A stretch of 64,000 nucleotides of DNA from Chryseobacterium sp. E1 (GTDB lineage: Bacteria; Bacteroidota; Bacteroidia; Flavobacteriales; Weeksellaceae): the NCBI GenBank assembly GCA_019203745.1, contig CP078104.1, positions 1,896,501-1,960,500 of the forward strand. The letters are read 5' to 3'. Every line of letters starts with the position of its first letter. The first letter of the stretch is position 1. A program made the position numbers and the translations under genes. Below the pieces are notes generated by a model that was given only the letters and a program-made list of their open reading frames with translations, ran no database searches and was not told the origin of the DNA. This document shows positions 1-9,328 of this stretch, in pieces.

Positions 1-191
1 GGAAATTTCCTATAAATATAGGGATTCTAATTAAGAAAGGAAGTCTTAGGCGGGGAGCAGCATGTTTTAAAAAGACCACTGGAATTTCACATTCTTCATT
101 CTGACACTTTTTATTGATCAGCGTGATTGTATGTTTCTAACCATTGTACGGGCATATTTTTTCACACGGCTTTTTTTCATAATTTTGAAAG
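1..191. other. Window edge, no supported gene
   Basis: No coding region can be supported in the first 191 bases. A 20-codon reading frame starts on the minus strand at 180, divergent from rmuC, but it matches nothing I know. The stretch probably contains the rmuC promoter region and the tail of an upstream gene outside the window. Confidence 0.4.
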
Positions 192-1660
192 ATGGAGATG
201 ATATATTTAATTATTGGATTTATTGCCGGCGGAATACTGGGAGCAATTATTTTATATTTTGCACTGAAATCCTCAATGGTTTCAAGAAGTTCTTTTGATG
301 AGCTCAATACCCTGTTTATCAAAAATAAATCTGATCTTGAAAATTCCAATCTGAAAATTCAGGAACTCAATCTGCAAATTAGCCAGGAGAAGGAACAGAA
401 TGTGCAACAACAGGATTTGCTGGACGATCTGAAAAATGAGTTCTCAAAAATATCTGCCGAATATTCTTCTCTTACCCTCCAGTTTCAGGAATTAAAACAG
501 ATCAATCAAAAGCAGACTTCCCAGATAGACACTCATATCATAGAAAAACAGGATCTTTTTGCTAAAAATTCAGAACTGTCAGCAAAAAACGAGAGCCTTC
601 AGCAATCTTTAAACAACCAGAAAGAAGAGATCATTAAAATACAGGAGGAGTCAAAACTTCAGTTTGAAAATCTGGCTAATAAAATTCTCGAGGAAAAAAC
701 AGAAAAGTTTACCGCTTTAAATCAAAATAATTTAAAAACCATCCTCGACCCTTTTCAGGAGAAAATAGCAGACTTAAAAAATAAAGTCAATGAAGCCTAT
801 GAAAAGGAAAATAAAGAACGTTTTTCTCTGGCTGAAAAAGTAAAAGAACTTGCCGAGCTCAACCAACAGATCTCCGATGATGCTAAAAAACTGACCCGGG
901 CATTAAAAGGCGAAAGCAAAACCCAGGAAACTGGGGAGAAATGATCCTTGAAAGCATCCTTGAAAAATCAGGACTTGTAAAAGGAAGAGAATATTTTCTG
1001 GAACATGAACTGCGTGATGAGGACAACAATGCTCTATTTTCTGAATTTTCCGGTAAAAAAATGCGTCCCGATGCTGTGGTAAAATATCCGGATGAAAGAA
1101 ATGTCATCATCGATTCCAAAGTATCCCTGACAGCCTTCACAGATCTTGTTGACGAAAACGATCCTGATGTATATGCCATAAAACTGAGCCAGCATCTTGG
1201 ATCCATCAAAAACCACATCAACCAGCTGAGTCAGAAGGCTTATGACGATTATGGTAAATCTTTGGATTTTGTCATGATGTTCATTCCGAGCGAACCGGCT
1301 TATATTGCTGCTATGCAGGCAGATCAGAATCTCTGGAACTATGCTTATGAGAGAAGAATCCTATTGCTGAATCCCAGCAACCTGATTACTTCACTTAAAC
1401 TGATTGCCGACCTGTGGAAAAGAGAATATCAGAACAGAAATTCCATGGAAATAGCAGAGCGGGGAGCCAAGCTCTATGATAAGTTTGTAGGCTTTGTTGA
1501 AAATCTTGAAAAAGTGGGGAGAAACCTTGATCAGGCTAAAAATGTATTTAATGACGCTTACAAGCAGCTCCATACCGGAAATGACAACCTGGTGATCCAG
1601 ACTCAAAAATTAAAATCTTTGGGGATAAAAAACAAAAAGACCTTCCGCCAAGCCTTATAG
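192..1660 (+). CDS. rmuC: RmuC family DNA recombination protein (frame break)
   Basis: RmuC proteins are membrane-anchored, nuclease-related proteins that limit recombination at inverted repeats. The first 25 residues form one membrane helix (IGFIAGGILGAIILYF). A long Gln/Lys/Glu-rich coiled coil follows to about residue 235, and then the conserved catalytic domain, with RPDAVVKYPDERNVIIDSKV and the LLLNPSNL and AERGAKLYDKF segments. The first reading frame stops at 944 and the second starts at 941. Restoring one G in the run near 928 gives KTQGNWGEMILESILEKSG, the family's normal junction, so this is one gene of about 490 codons with a one-base deletion. It is followed in the same direction by a small membrane protein gene. 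Confidence 0.9.
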
Positions 1661-1699
1661 ACAACAGTAATTTAATTGAACCATCAGAAAATTAAACCT

Positions 1700-2116
1700 A
1701 TGAAAAAAACATACACTATTGTTATTATAAGCATTCTCATTTTCTTTATCTCGTTACCTTTTGAGGCTGTTTATACCAAAGACCATAATGTAACCGGATT
1801 ATTCTGTTTTCTTTTAGGATGGGCAGAAATGCAGGGCGGAGGCATCGCATGGATGGCCAATCCTCTTCTTGTTATAAGTGCTTTTCTTCTTTTGATGAAA
1901 AAACCGAAAGTTTCAGCAGTAATCAGTTTTCTGGCATTGGTGCTCACTTTCTGTTTTTTATCTGTAGGTGAAATAACCGTGGATGAAGCAGGACACCAAT
2001 ACCCTATTACAGGCTATGGCCCGGCTTATTATCTATGGATAGCGAGCTGCGTTTCACTCTTCGTCGGAAGTATTATTCTTTTAAAATCCCCGGAACAATC
2101 TCCTGTTTCCCGGTAA
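1700..2116 (+). CDS. Small integral membrane protein, unknown function
   Basis: A protein of about 138 residues with four predicted membrane helices (around residues 6-22, 45-62, 68-86 and 110-128). I chose the ATG at 1700 (MKKTYTIVII) rather than an upstream TTG at 1676, because it begins directly with a signal-anchor-like stretch. A short loop, ITVDEAGHQYPITGYGPAYY, separates the third and fourth helices. I recognise no catalytic motif or family. It lies 39 bases after rmuC and 31 bases before a LytTR regulator on the same strand, so co-transcription is possible. Confidence 0.6.
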   Translation: MKKTYTIVIISILIFFISLPFEAVYTKDHNVTGLFCFLLGWAEMQGGGIAWMANPLLVISAFLLLMKKPKVSAVISFLALVLTFCFLSVGEITVDEAGHQYPITGYGPAYYLWIASCVSLFVGSIILLKSPEQSPVSR

Positions 2117-2147
2117 ACTGAGAGTCGTATCCTGTAAAAAAGAGCCT

Positions 2148-2979
2148 ATGTTTTCTTTTGCATTATACCCTTATCCGAAGTCCGAATCTTTCAGAGAAAT
2201 TTTCATCTCTTCACTGGGGGCAGGAATTTCTGTCTATTTGTTTCTGATCATTTTCCAGCCCTTTGGTACGGAAAATTTTCAACATCCCTATAAGTTTTTA
2301 TTACTTTTTCCCTATTGCATTATTTTCGGAACTGCATTTTTATTACCAGTCTTATGACTTTCCGTTTCAGCAACTGGAATATGGGTTCAGAGCTTTTAAA
2401 AATAATTTTCATCCTATTCCTGAGCTCTGTTGTGTCTTATTTTTACAATTCATTATTCTTAAGTCATATAGCCCTGGATCTTGGCAATTATTTCTATATG
2501 TTCCTGTATTGTCTTGCGGTAGGGGTTCCAGTTTCTGCCATATACATTTTATCACGGTATATCTATTTAAAGAACATCCATGAAAAAACAGCGCAGCATA
2601 TTTCCCAGCACCTCACGGCTTCCATGCCCAAGCTACAGGAGAACCTGTTAAAAATAACGGCACAGAATACAGAGCTTACCATCAAAGAGCATGATTTTTA
2701 TGTGTCCGCTCCATGGAAAATTATTGTACATTCTATTTTTTAGAGAATAGCAGCTTAAAAAAGTACTGATAAGGATAAGTTTATCCAATGTTTTACATCA
2801 GATTGAAACAGATTCTGTCAAAAATGTCACCGCTCTTATATTGTGAATCTTGGGAGAGTAACAAATCTCAAAGGAAATGCTCAGGGATACAGATTGATTC
2901 TTCCGGAAATTGACTTTGAAATTCCTGTTTCAGAAGTTTTATTCCTTCAATTATTCCCCAGCTCCAACAGCAGAATTGA
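2148..2979 (+). CDS. LytTR-type transcriptional regulator with membrane N-terminus (several frame breaks)
   Basis: The N-terminal half has four hydrophobic helices (for example GAGISVYLFLIIFQPFGT and IIFILFLSSVVSYFY). A linker leads to a C-terminal LytTR DNA-binding domain, recognisable from FLENSSLKKVLIRISLSNVL and then SYIVNLGRVTNLKGNAQGY. At least four one- or two-base breaks (near 2340, 2715, 2840 and 2930) split it, but translation in shifted frames gives a continuous domain ending in IPSIIPQLQQQN with a stop at 2979. LytTR proteins bind DNA through a beta-fold domain. This membrane-LytTR layout is common in Flavobacteriia and lacks a receiver domain, so the membrane part is probably the sensor. 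Its targets cannot be read from the sequence. Confidence 0.75.
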
Positions 2980-3071
2980 TATTTTTGTCATTCGTCACTA
3001 TTCTTTGTCATTCATCACATTCATTTGAAAGCATCGGTTTAAAGCTACATTTTTGCTCAAAATTAACAGAC

Positions 3072-3909
3072 ATGAGTAAAAACATCCGCTTCTTTTTCAT
3101 CTTTATCTTAGGTTTTACAATCTATTATTTCCTCGATTTCTTTTATTTTAACACGATCCAGAATTTTTCAAAAGTATCTTTCACAGCAAAGCCATAGCCC
3201 ATGTGACTGCTTATACAATAACATTGATCCCATTGATCGTTACTTTAAAAATTATATTCCCAAAAGAAATATTCCGGATCTGTTTTCACTAAACAAACCC
3301 ATGATCCAGGGATTCACTTTGGCCCTTACCGGTACTCTTCCTATGCTTATCGGCTATCTGATCCATTTTAAAATAATTCCTACAATACATTTGGAGACCT
3401 TGTTTATCAACACCCTTTCATCAGCCTTTTTTGAAGAAATCATTTTCCGGGCTTTTCTTATCGGAATATTGTACAGATTTACCAGACTGGGCTTTTTATC
3501 ATCCGTATTATCAGGATCTTTACTTTTTGCACAGGTACATTTATATCAAAGCCAGGATCTTGTAGAGCTTACTGAAATATTCGCCATTACATTTCTGGGA
3601 TCCATATTCTTTGCATGGGCCTATATTGAATCAAAATATAATTTATGGACTGCCATATTCCTTCATTTCTTTATGAACCTGTACTGGGAAATCTTTAATG
3701 TATCAGAAAATGTTTCCGGAAATTTTTATGGAAATCTCTATAAATTCCTATCGATTGCCGTTCTGACTGTAGTTATCATCTATTGTAAAAGAAAGAATAA
3801 AACCCCGTTTGAGATCACGGGTAAAAGCCTTTTATCAAAATCAAAGAAATTCAATCATAAATTTTGCATAATTTTGCGGAATGTTGATAGAAAGTTTTCA
3901 AAACGATAA
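3072..3909 (+). CDS. CPBP family intramembrane metalloprotease (frame break)
   Basis: A multi-helix membrane protein of about 279 codons. The CPBP/Abi signature is clear: FFEEIIFRAFL supplies the EExxxR motif. The later motifs are FAQVHLY and a histidine in IFLHFFMNLYW near the end of the membrane region. Family members cleave substrates inside the membrane (the type II CAAX-prenyl protease fold), although most bacterial members have no known substrate. The start at 3072 (MSKNIRFFFIFIL) is in frame with the first fragment. A break between about 3165 and 3200 separates it from the second fragment. The 3' end overlaps the start of the downstream methyltransferase by 29 bases. Confidence 0.8.
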
Positions 3910-4648
3910 AATAAAAAATGTCACTAAGCTTCTTACTGACAACCGTTTCCGTAAAAAATCAAAGGTTTTTGTAGTAGAAGGACAGCAGGAGAATGAAAGG
4001 GCACTCCAGTATGATTTTGAACCTTCAGAGTTCTTTATCTGTGAAAATATCTTTAAAGGGACACTTCCTGATGGCAAAATCCATTATGTAAGTGAAAAAG
4101 TATATGAAAAGATTGCTTACAGAGGAAGTTCTGAAGGAATCATTGGAGTGTACACGGCAAAAGAAACACCCCTTTCTTCATTTATTCCGAAAGATAACTC
4201 TACGGTCATCATTGTTGAAGGCGTTGAAAAACCCGGAAATCTTGGAGCTATTTTAAGAAGCTGCGAAGCATTCGGGGTGGATGCTCTTATAGTGGCAGAC
4301 GGAAAAACAGACTTTTACAATCCTAATGTCATCAGATCCAGTGTAGGCTGCCTTTTCGGAATGGAAGTCTATCAGGCTGAGAATACAGAAACCCTTGAAT
4401 TTCTTCAGAAAAATAAATTCAACATTTATACAACCCTGATGGATGAAAGTGCTGAAGATCTTTATAAAAGAGATTTCACACAACGTTCAGCTGTATTATT
4501 CGGGACTGAACATTCAGGTTTAAGTGATTTTTGGATCGGCAAAGGGAAGAACACACTGATTCCGATGGCCGGTAGTATTGATTCTCTGAATCTCAGTAAT
4601 GCGGTAGCTATTACATGCTATGAATCACTGAGGCAAAAGAAAGGATAA
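3881..4648 (+). CDS. TrmH/SpoU-family RNA 2'-O-methyltransferase
   Basis: An intact 255-residue protein. The N-terminal substrate-binding part (NRFRKKSKVFVVEGQQENER) is followed by the SPOUT catalytic domain with its three motifs: VEGVEKPGNLGAILRSCEAF, VLFGTEHSGLS, and IPMAGSIDSLNLSNAVAI near the C-terminus. These form the trefoil knot that binds S-adenosylmethionine. The family methylates ribose 2'-OH groups in rRNA or tRNA. The length and the N-terminal domain suit an rRNA-type (RlmB/TsnR-like) enzyme, but the target base cannot be named. It overlaps the CPBP gene and is closed by a strong hairpin at 4722-4746. Confidence 0.85.
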   Translation: MLIESFQNDKIKNVTKLLTDNRFRKKSKVFVVEGQQENERALQYDFEPSEFFICENIFKGTLPDGKIHYVSEKVYEKIAYRGSSEGIIGVYTAKETPLSSFIPKDNSTVIIVEGVEKPGNLGAILRSCEAFGVDALIVADGKTDFYNPNVIRSSVGCLFGMEVYQAENTETLEFLQKNKFNIYTTLMDESAEDLYKRDFTQRSAVLFGTEHSGLSDFWIGKGKNTLIPMAGSIDSLNLSNAVAITCYESLRQKKG

Positions 4649-4721
4649 AGGCTAAAAACAGATTGCTTCTATCTTCGGTTCGCAATGACATTAGGAGAGA
4701 GTTGGCTATAAAGCACAAAAA

Positions 4722-4750
4722 AACCGTTTCACTGGGTGAAACGGTTCTTT
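4722..4750. terminator. Bidirectional intrinsic terminator
   Basis: A perfect 11-bp stem, AACCGTTTCAC / GTGAAACGGTT, with a 3-base loop. A-runs lie on one side and a T-rich stretch on the other. It sits between two converging genes, the methyltransferase (+) and the Ala-rich lipoprotein (-), and can serve both. Confidence 0.8.
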
Positions 4751-4771
4751 ATTGTTAAGCTTATGCTAAAA

Positions 4772-5112
4772 TTATTTCTTAGCAGCGTCTTTTGCAGCAT
4801 CTTTAGCAGCATCAGCAGCACCTTTAGCAGCATCAGCAGCACCTTTAGCAGCGTCAGCAGCACCAGCAGCAGCATCTTTAGCAACTTCAGCACCAGCAGC
4901 AGTTGTAGCAGCAGCAGCATCTTTAGTAGCACCTACAGCAGCAGTTGCAGCAGAATCAACAACTTTAGCAGCAGAATCAGTAACTACAGCAGCAGAATCA
5001 GCTACTTGAGCAGCAGCAGAATCAGTAGCTCCTTCAGTAGAAGTAGCTTCAGTTTTTTACAAGCAACTAGAGAGATTGCAGCGATAGCAGCTACGAATAA
5101 TGACTTTTTCAT
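4772..5112 (-). CDS. Alanine-rich repetitive lipoprotein (one frame break)
   Basis: Reading from the ATG at 5112 gives MKKSLFVAAIAAISLVACKK, a lipoprotein signal with the lipobox LVAC. The mature part is almost entirely Ala, Asp, Lys, Thr and Ser, with repeated units such as AAKDAA, AAKGAADAA and ADSAA, ending in KDAAKK. One base is missing in the A-run after the lipobox Cys (near 5056), giving about 114 codons when restored. The low-complexity helical composition resembles small abundant flavobacterial cell-envelope proteins and LEA-like proteins. No function is known to me. The opposite-strand serine-rich reading frame is a shadow of this repeat. Confidence 0.7.
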
Positions 5113-5181
5113 AATAAATTAAATTTAATTTTGTTAATATTGTTTTATAAAATTTTCTTCTGTTCTGTTATTTGAACAAGA

Positions 5182-5189
5182 CAAAGGTA
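5182..5189 (-). promoter_or_regulatory. Probable -7 element of the Ala-rich lipoprotein gene
   Basis: TACCTTTG on the minus strand matches the Bacteroidetes -7 consensus TAnnTTTG, about 70 bases upstream of the ATG. No clear TTG is seen at the usual -33 distance. Confidence 0.35.
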
Positions 5190-5295
5190 GAGCAGTTAGA
5201 AAATTTGTTTATGAAAAATAATTGTAATACCTTTGTAAAATAGTTTTACAAAAAAACATAACTGATAATCAACAATTTAATTATTTTTTGAAAAA

Positions 5296-6472
5296 TTGAC
5301 AGATTTAGATCTATTACACTTTGAACAGCTAAAAAGGATGTTCAGAGTCAATACTTAAAAGAATATACCCCTTCACAGGATGATATTTCCAAGTGGAAGG
5401 GTATAGATATCATATATTTCAGGAAGACCTTCGCAAAAAAGCGAAAGGAAACATCAGTGAAAAGTCTTTTTACACCTATTTTAAAAATTCACCCGTCACC
5501 AAATTACCAAGAATAGATATGCTCAATTTATTGAGTATTTATGCAGGTTATGACTCGTGGTACGAATTTAAGAAACAGCATCTTTTTGCCGGAGAATTGC
5601 TCCAGGAAAATGAAGACCTTGAGGAAGAAGAAATCAGTGAACTGGAAAAAACAGTTTCTTCAGTGCCTGATCTACCAAGAACCGAAATCCGGCCTGGAAA
5701 AGTTGAAATTCAACCAGTTGAAAATACTGATTTACAAAAAACAATTACTGAAAATCAAACAGTTAAAGTAAACCAAAACATTCAAAGAGATGTTGAAATT
5801 TTGGCTACACCATCCAGGAAAAATTTCTTCAAAAAGAATGCATGGGCACTGGTCACTTCAGTTTTGATTGCCATTACCGGAATTTTAGGATTTAAAGATG
5901 TACTTTTTCAAAAACCTACAAATATTGTTTTATAGACAAGGACCGAGGAGTTTCTGTGATCAACACCTTAGAAATAATGGTGATCAAAGAAAACGAATCT
6001 CCTTTGATGTATAAAATAAAACCTGGAGAATGTTTTTATTATTCTACGAAAGATAAAAACCTGAAAATGCGGATCAACGCTCCTTTTTATGAACCTCTGA
6101 AGTCAACAGGAACCTTGAAAACGCCCTGAAGAAGAGAAAATAGAACTGAAACCGGATGATTATAAAATGGCAGCCTATTATTTCTCTATCAAAGACATCA
6201 AAGGCGGCAATAATGAAGAACAGGTAGCCCTGATCAAACAAAAAAGAAATCAGCTGGAAAATCTGATCAGCAATAATGCAGTCATCTACCAGGTGTATGA
6301 CAATAACACCTATGGTATTGAAAGCCTTAATAAACAAAAATATATTACGCTTGTAACCACTCCTACTACATCATTAAAAAATCTGAATGTAATAGAAATG
6401 AAAAAGGACACGAAGGGCAAAATCATTTCCATTAAATTTAAAATTACCTCCACAGATGAAAAGAATAAATAA
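5296..6472 (+). CDS. Hypothetical protein with a single membrane helix (several frame breaks)
   Basis: The gene appears to begin with the TTG at 5296 (TDLDLLHFEQLKKDV) and continues through FQEDLRKKAKGNISEKSFYT and NLLSIYAGYDSWYEFKKQ. That N-terminal segment of about 90 residues resembles a helical DNA-binding or adaptor module. An acidic, Pro-rich linker follows, then one membrane helix (NAWALVTSVLIAITGILGF, roughly residues 185-203) and a C-terminal domain to 6472. Breaks near 5335, 5933 and 6105 interrupt it. The topology (cytoplasmic helical domain, membrane helix, external domain) is that of an anti-sigma-like or membrane sensor protein, but I do not recognise the family. It overlaps the next lipoprotein gene by 17 bases. 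Confidence 0.5.
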
Positions 6473-7032
6473 CTTTTTAATTTTCACCATTCTTCTGGTT
6501 TTATTAGCTGCCTGTAATAAAAAAACAGAAGTAAGCGATCTTGACAAACTGCGAAACAGCAATAATGAGAAAAGCTATCCTGCTGTACAAATGGACAGCA
6601 TGCAGGCCATCAATTCGATTACCAAACAGAAGGTTCAGGAACTTCTTGATCTTTCCACCCTATATCTTTCCGGAAACAGAAATACGGAAATAGACACTGT
6701 CATTTACTCACAAATGGAAAGTTATTTCCATAAGCCTGATTCTTTGACATTTAAAAGACTTATCAAGGAACTGGACAGTCTGAAAGTGAGATCTGTAAAG
6801 GTAAACAGCCTGAACGTCTATAAAGAATTCTATAAAAGGATACGCTGGACTACGCCAAATTCAATGTGGAATACTTTGACAATAAGAATAAGTCTTTGGG
6901 AAGCTTTGAAAAGAATGCCCAGTATATCCTGCTGTCTACATCAAAGCTTAAAAAGGAATTTAAATTTTACTTCCTTGATTTTTATTCTAAGCCGCTAAAA
7001 AAGACAGCACTTCCGTAGGAGTAACCAAATAG
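6456..7032 (+). CDS. Hypothetical lipoprotein (frame break)
   Basis: MKRINNFLIFTILLVLLAAC is a lipoprotein signal with the lipobox LAAC. The mature protein of about 170 residues is Lys/Asp/Ser-rich and helical, with DSLTFKRLIKELDSLKVRSV and, after frame correction near 6836, DTLDYAKFNVEYF and SKPLKKDSTSVGVTK before a stop at 7030. I recognise no family. It overlaps the preceding membrane protein by 17 bases, so the two are probably translationally coupled and may act together at the envelope. Its 3' end overlaps the convergent cyclo-ligase gene by about 45 bases. Confidence 0.55.
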
Positions 7033-7552
7033 TCTAAAGGAATATCATTTTCCCAGACATCATCAATATATTCATCGGGGTCAAGTAATTGACTCCGATT
7101 TTTTTGTATCAGGTGAGATACTTTGAAAAAGAGCGTCATAAAAACCTTTTCCGTAACCTACCCTATTTCCTTTCCTGTCACAGTACAATAAAGGAGTAAT
7201 CACATAATGGAAATAGATTTCCCCGGAATCTTCGTTGGAAGCAGGTTCTGAAATCCCCAGCTGTTGGTTTCAAACACAGTATCTTGAAAAATTTCAATAT
7301 TGATAAGTTTGTCCGCTACGATCTTAGGTACATATACCCGGATATGCTGTGCTAAAAAATATCGGATGAAGATTTGCGTATCAACCTCATTAAACTTGTC
7401 GATCGGGATGAAAACATGCATCTTCTGCCCTGCTTCAGGTTTAAAATAAGAAACGAAATGTTGAAAAATCTTTTCAGATAACAAGAAAGCCTCATCATGA
7501 GACAAGGCTTTTCTTTTTGCATATATTTTTTTCTAAGCTCAGCTTTTAGCAT
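6987..7552 (-). CDS. 5-formyltetrahydrofolate cyclo-ligase (frame breaks)
   Basis: This enzyme uses ATP to convert 5-formyl-THF to 5,10-methenyl-THF, returning a stored folate to one-carbon metabolism. The N-terminus reads MLKAELRKKYMQKRKALS after correction near 7510, a typical opening for the family. The middle has MHVFIPIDKFNEVDTQ. The C-terminal half carries YGKGFYD, the phosphate-binding glycine motif, and ends in PLDYLVTPTEVLSF. Breaks near 7240, 7150 and 7090 split the gene; merged length is about 188 codons, as expected. It lies downstream of trhO on the same strand and overlaps the 3' end of the convergent lipoprotein gene. Confidence 0.8.
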
Positions 7553-7605
7553 AATGACTAAATTATTTAAAGGCAGCTTTTATTATTTTAAAACTTCCTT
7601 ACAGC

Positions 7606-8954
7606 TTATATAATTTTATATAATTTGTCAGACAGACGAACTCTGAACGGCAGTTCAAAAGTGATCTGATCTCCTGCTTTTGCCGTTTCACATGGGCCTC
7701 CGTTTGCATAGATTTCTGTAATTGTAACCTCCTGCTCACCGGTTGTAGGGCCAGAAATCAAAACTTTATCTCCTACTGCAAGCTCACCATTCTCAATCAG
7801 GAATTGTGCAATTTTTGATTTTGAATAATAATGCTCAGCCTTTCCCAGTAATACTTTCTTAACCGCTATTTTCTGTCGGATATTTTTTGTTTCAGCTTTT
7901 GCCAAAGGTGCTTTAGGAGATCACCTGAGTTTTTAAACTTCAATGCATCAGATTTTCCTTTTCTGAATACTTTATTTCCCACCTGAAGACCTTTTCTCAG
8001 TTTCACCTGTTCATCCCAAGGTAAATGAATGGTTTCAAGACATTCTGTTGAGCATGTATTTTCCATGGCAGCTTTACACTCATCACACTGGATGAATAAA
8101 AGATGACAGGCATCATTGGCACAATTGGTATGATTATCACACGGCTTTCCACACTGGTGGCATTGTGCAATAATGTCATCCGTAATCCTTTCCCTAATCT
8201 GTGGTCAAATACGAAATTTTTACCTATGAATTTGCTTTCTATTCCTTCTTCTTTGATCTGGCGGGTATATTCAATGATCCCGCCTTCCAGTTGGAACACA
8301 TTTTTAAATCCCTGATGTTTAAAATACGCACTGGCTTTCTCACAACGGATTCCCCCGTACAATACATCAAAAGGTTTTTATCTTCTTTAAAATCCTGAAG
8401 CTGCTCGTTGATGATCGGCAGGCTTTCTCTGAAGTTTTCCACATCAGGAGTTATAGCTCCTTCAAAGTGTCCTACTTCACTTTCATAATGATTTCTGAAA
8501 TCAACAACGATGGTATTTGGGTCTTCAAGCATATTGTTGAATTCCTGTGCTCCTAAATGAATTCCCTTATTGGTTACATCAAAAGTTTCGTCATTCAGAC
8601 CATCAGCTACAATTTTGTTTCTGACTTTAATGGTCAGTTTTAAAAAGGAATGATTGTCTTGCTCCACCGCTACATTCAAACGGATTCCTTTCATAAAGTC
8701 ATACACTTCAAGCGTATCCCGGAATGCCTCAAACTGATCTGCCGGAACACTCATCTGAGCATTAATTCCTTCGTGAGCCACATAAATACGGCCAAGAGCA
8801 TCAAGGGCATTCCAGGCTATAAATAAGTCGTCACGAAATTTTTGGGATCTTCAATTTTGGCATACGCATAGAAAGACAATGTAAGGCGTTCCTTACCAGC
8901 TTCATCAATAAGTAGAGCTCTTTCTTCTGCGCTTAAGGTGTTATACAGTTGCAT
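7606..8954 (-). CDS. trhO: tRNA uridine(34) hydroxylase TrhO, rhodanese family (frame breaks)
   Basis: TrhO makes 5-hydroxyuridine at the wobble position of tRNA, the precursor of mo5U/cmo5U. The start at 8954 gives [20 protein letters not shown]. An acylphosphatase-like N-terminal region ([14 protein letters not shown]) is followed by a rhodanese domain with [15 protein letters not shown] and the active-site loop [19 protein letters not shown]-terminal Cys/His cluster ([27 protein letters not shown]) and an extra C-terminal domain ending in LSDKLYKII follow. Breaks near 8830, 8360, 8190 and 7900 split it. The full length of about 450 residues fits the longer Bacteroidetes form. Confidence 0.88.
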
Positions 8955-9328
8955 GCTATAAACGTTTTAAGTGAGAAAAATATTTTTGCAAAGATAAGAA
9001 TTTTAAATTAAGTATATTTATTGGCCTTAATGATAAAGGAATGAACGAGCGGAAATAAAGAGTGCAGAATTCGTAAATTGATGATTAAAATGAACAATAT
9101 TTATAGATTTGGCAGACTGTATTATCTAGCGTAAATTCTTTAATATTTTTTTAAGTTTTGTTAACTGTGACATTAACAATTATGACATAATGTATAAAAT
9201 GACATAATAGCAGTTAAATTTTAGTTAAAATTGAAACATAGCATACTAATTGCTTACTTATTTAACATTAAATTTGTTTACTCAAAAACATAAAAAAGAA
9301 ATTAATTAATAAACAAGAAAGATATACA
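8955..9328. other. Divergent intergenic region between trhO and htrA
   Basis: About 370 AT-rich bases with no gene. It must hold the promoters of trhO (minus) and the HtrA protease (plus). TGACATAA-like repeats occur near 9180-9205, and a candidate promoter for the protease lies at 9250-9276. Confidence 0.5.
9250..9276 (+). promoter_or_regulatory. Candidate promoter of the HtrA protease gene
   Basis: TTG at 9250-9252 is followed after 16 bases by TAAATTTG at 9269-9276, matching the Bacteroidetes TAnnTTTG element. The spacer is slightly shorter than the usual 17-23. The start codon lies 52 bases downstream. Confidence 0.4.

Noticed and set aside
118..180. 20-codon basic minus-strand frame upstream of rmuC
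   Set aside because: Too short and without known relatives; it would overlap the rmuC promoter area.
4736..5122. Plus-strand serine-rich open frame
   Set aside because: It is the complement of the Ala-rich lipoprotein repeat on the minus strand; its composition comes from reversed GCT repeats, and it lacks any protein-like domain.
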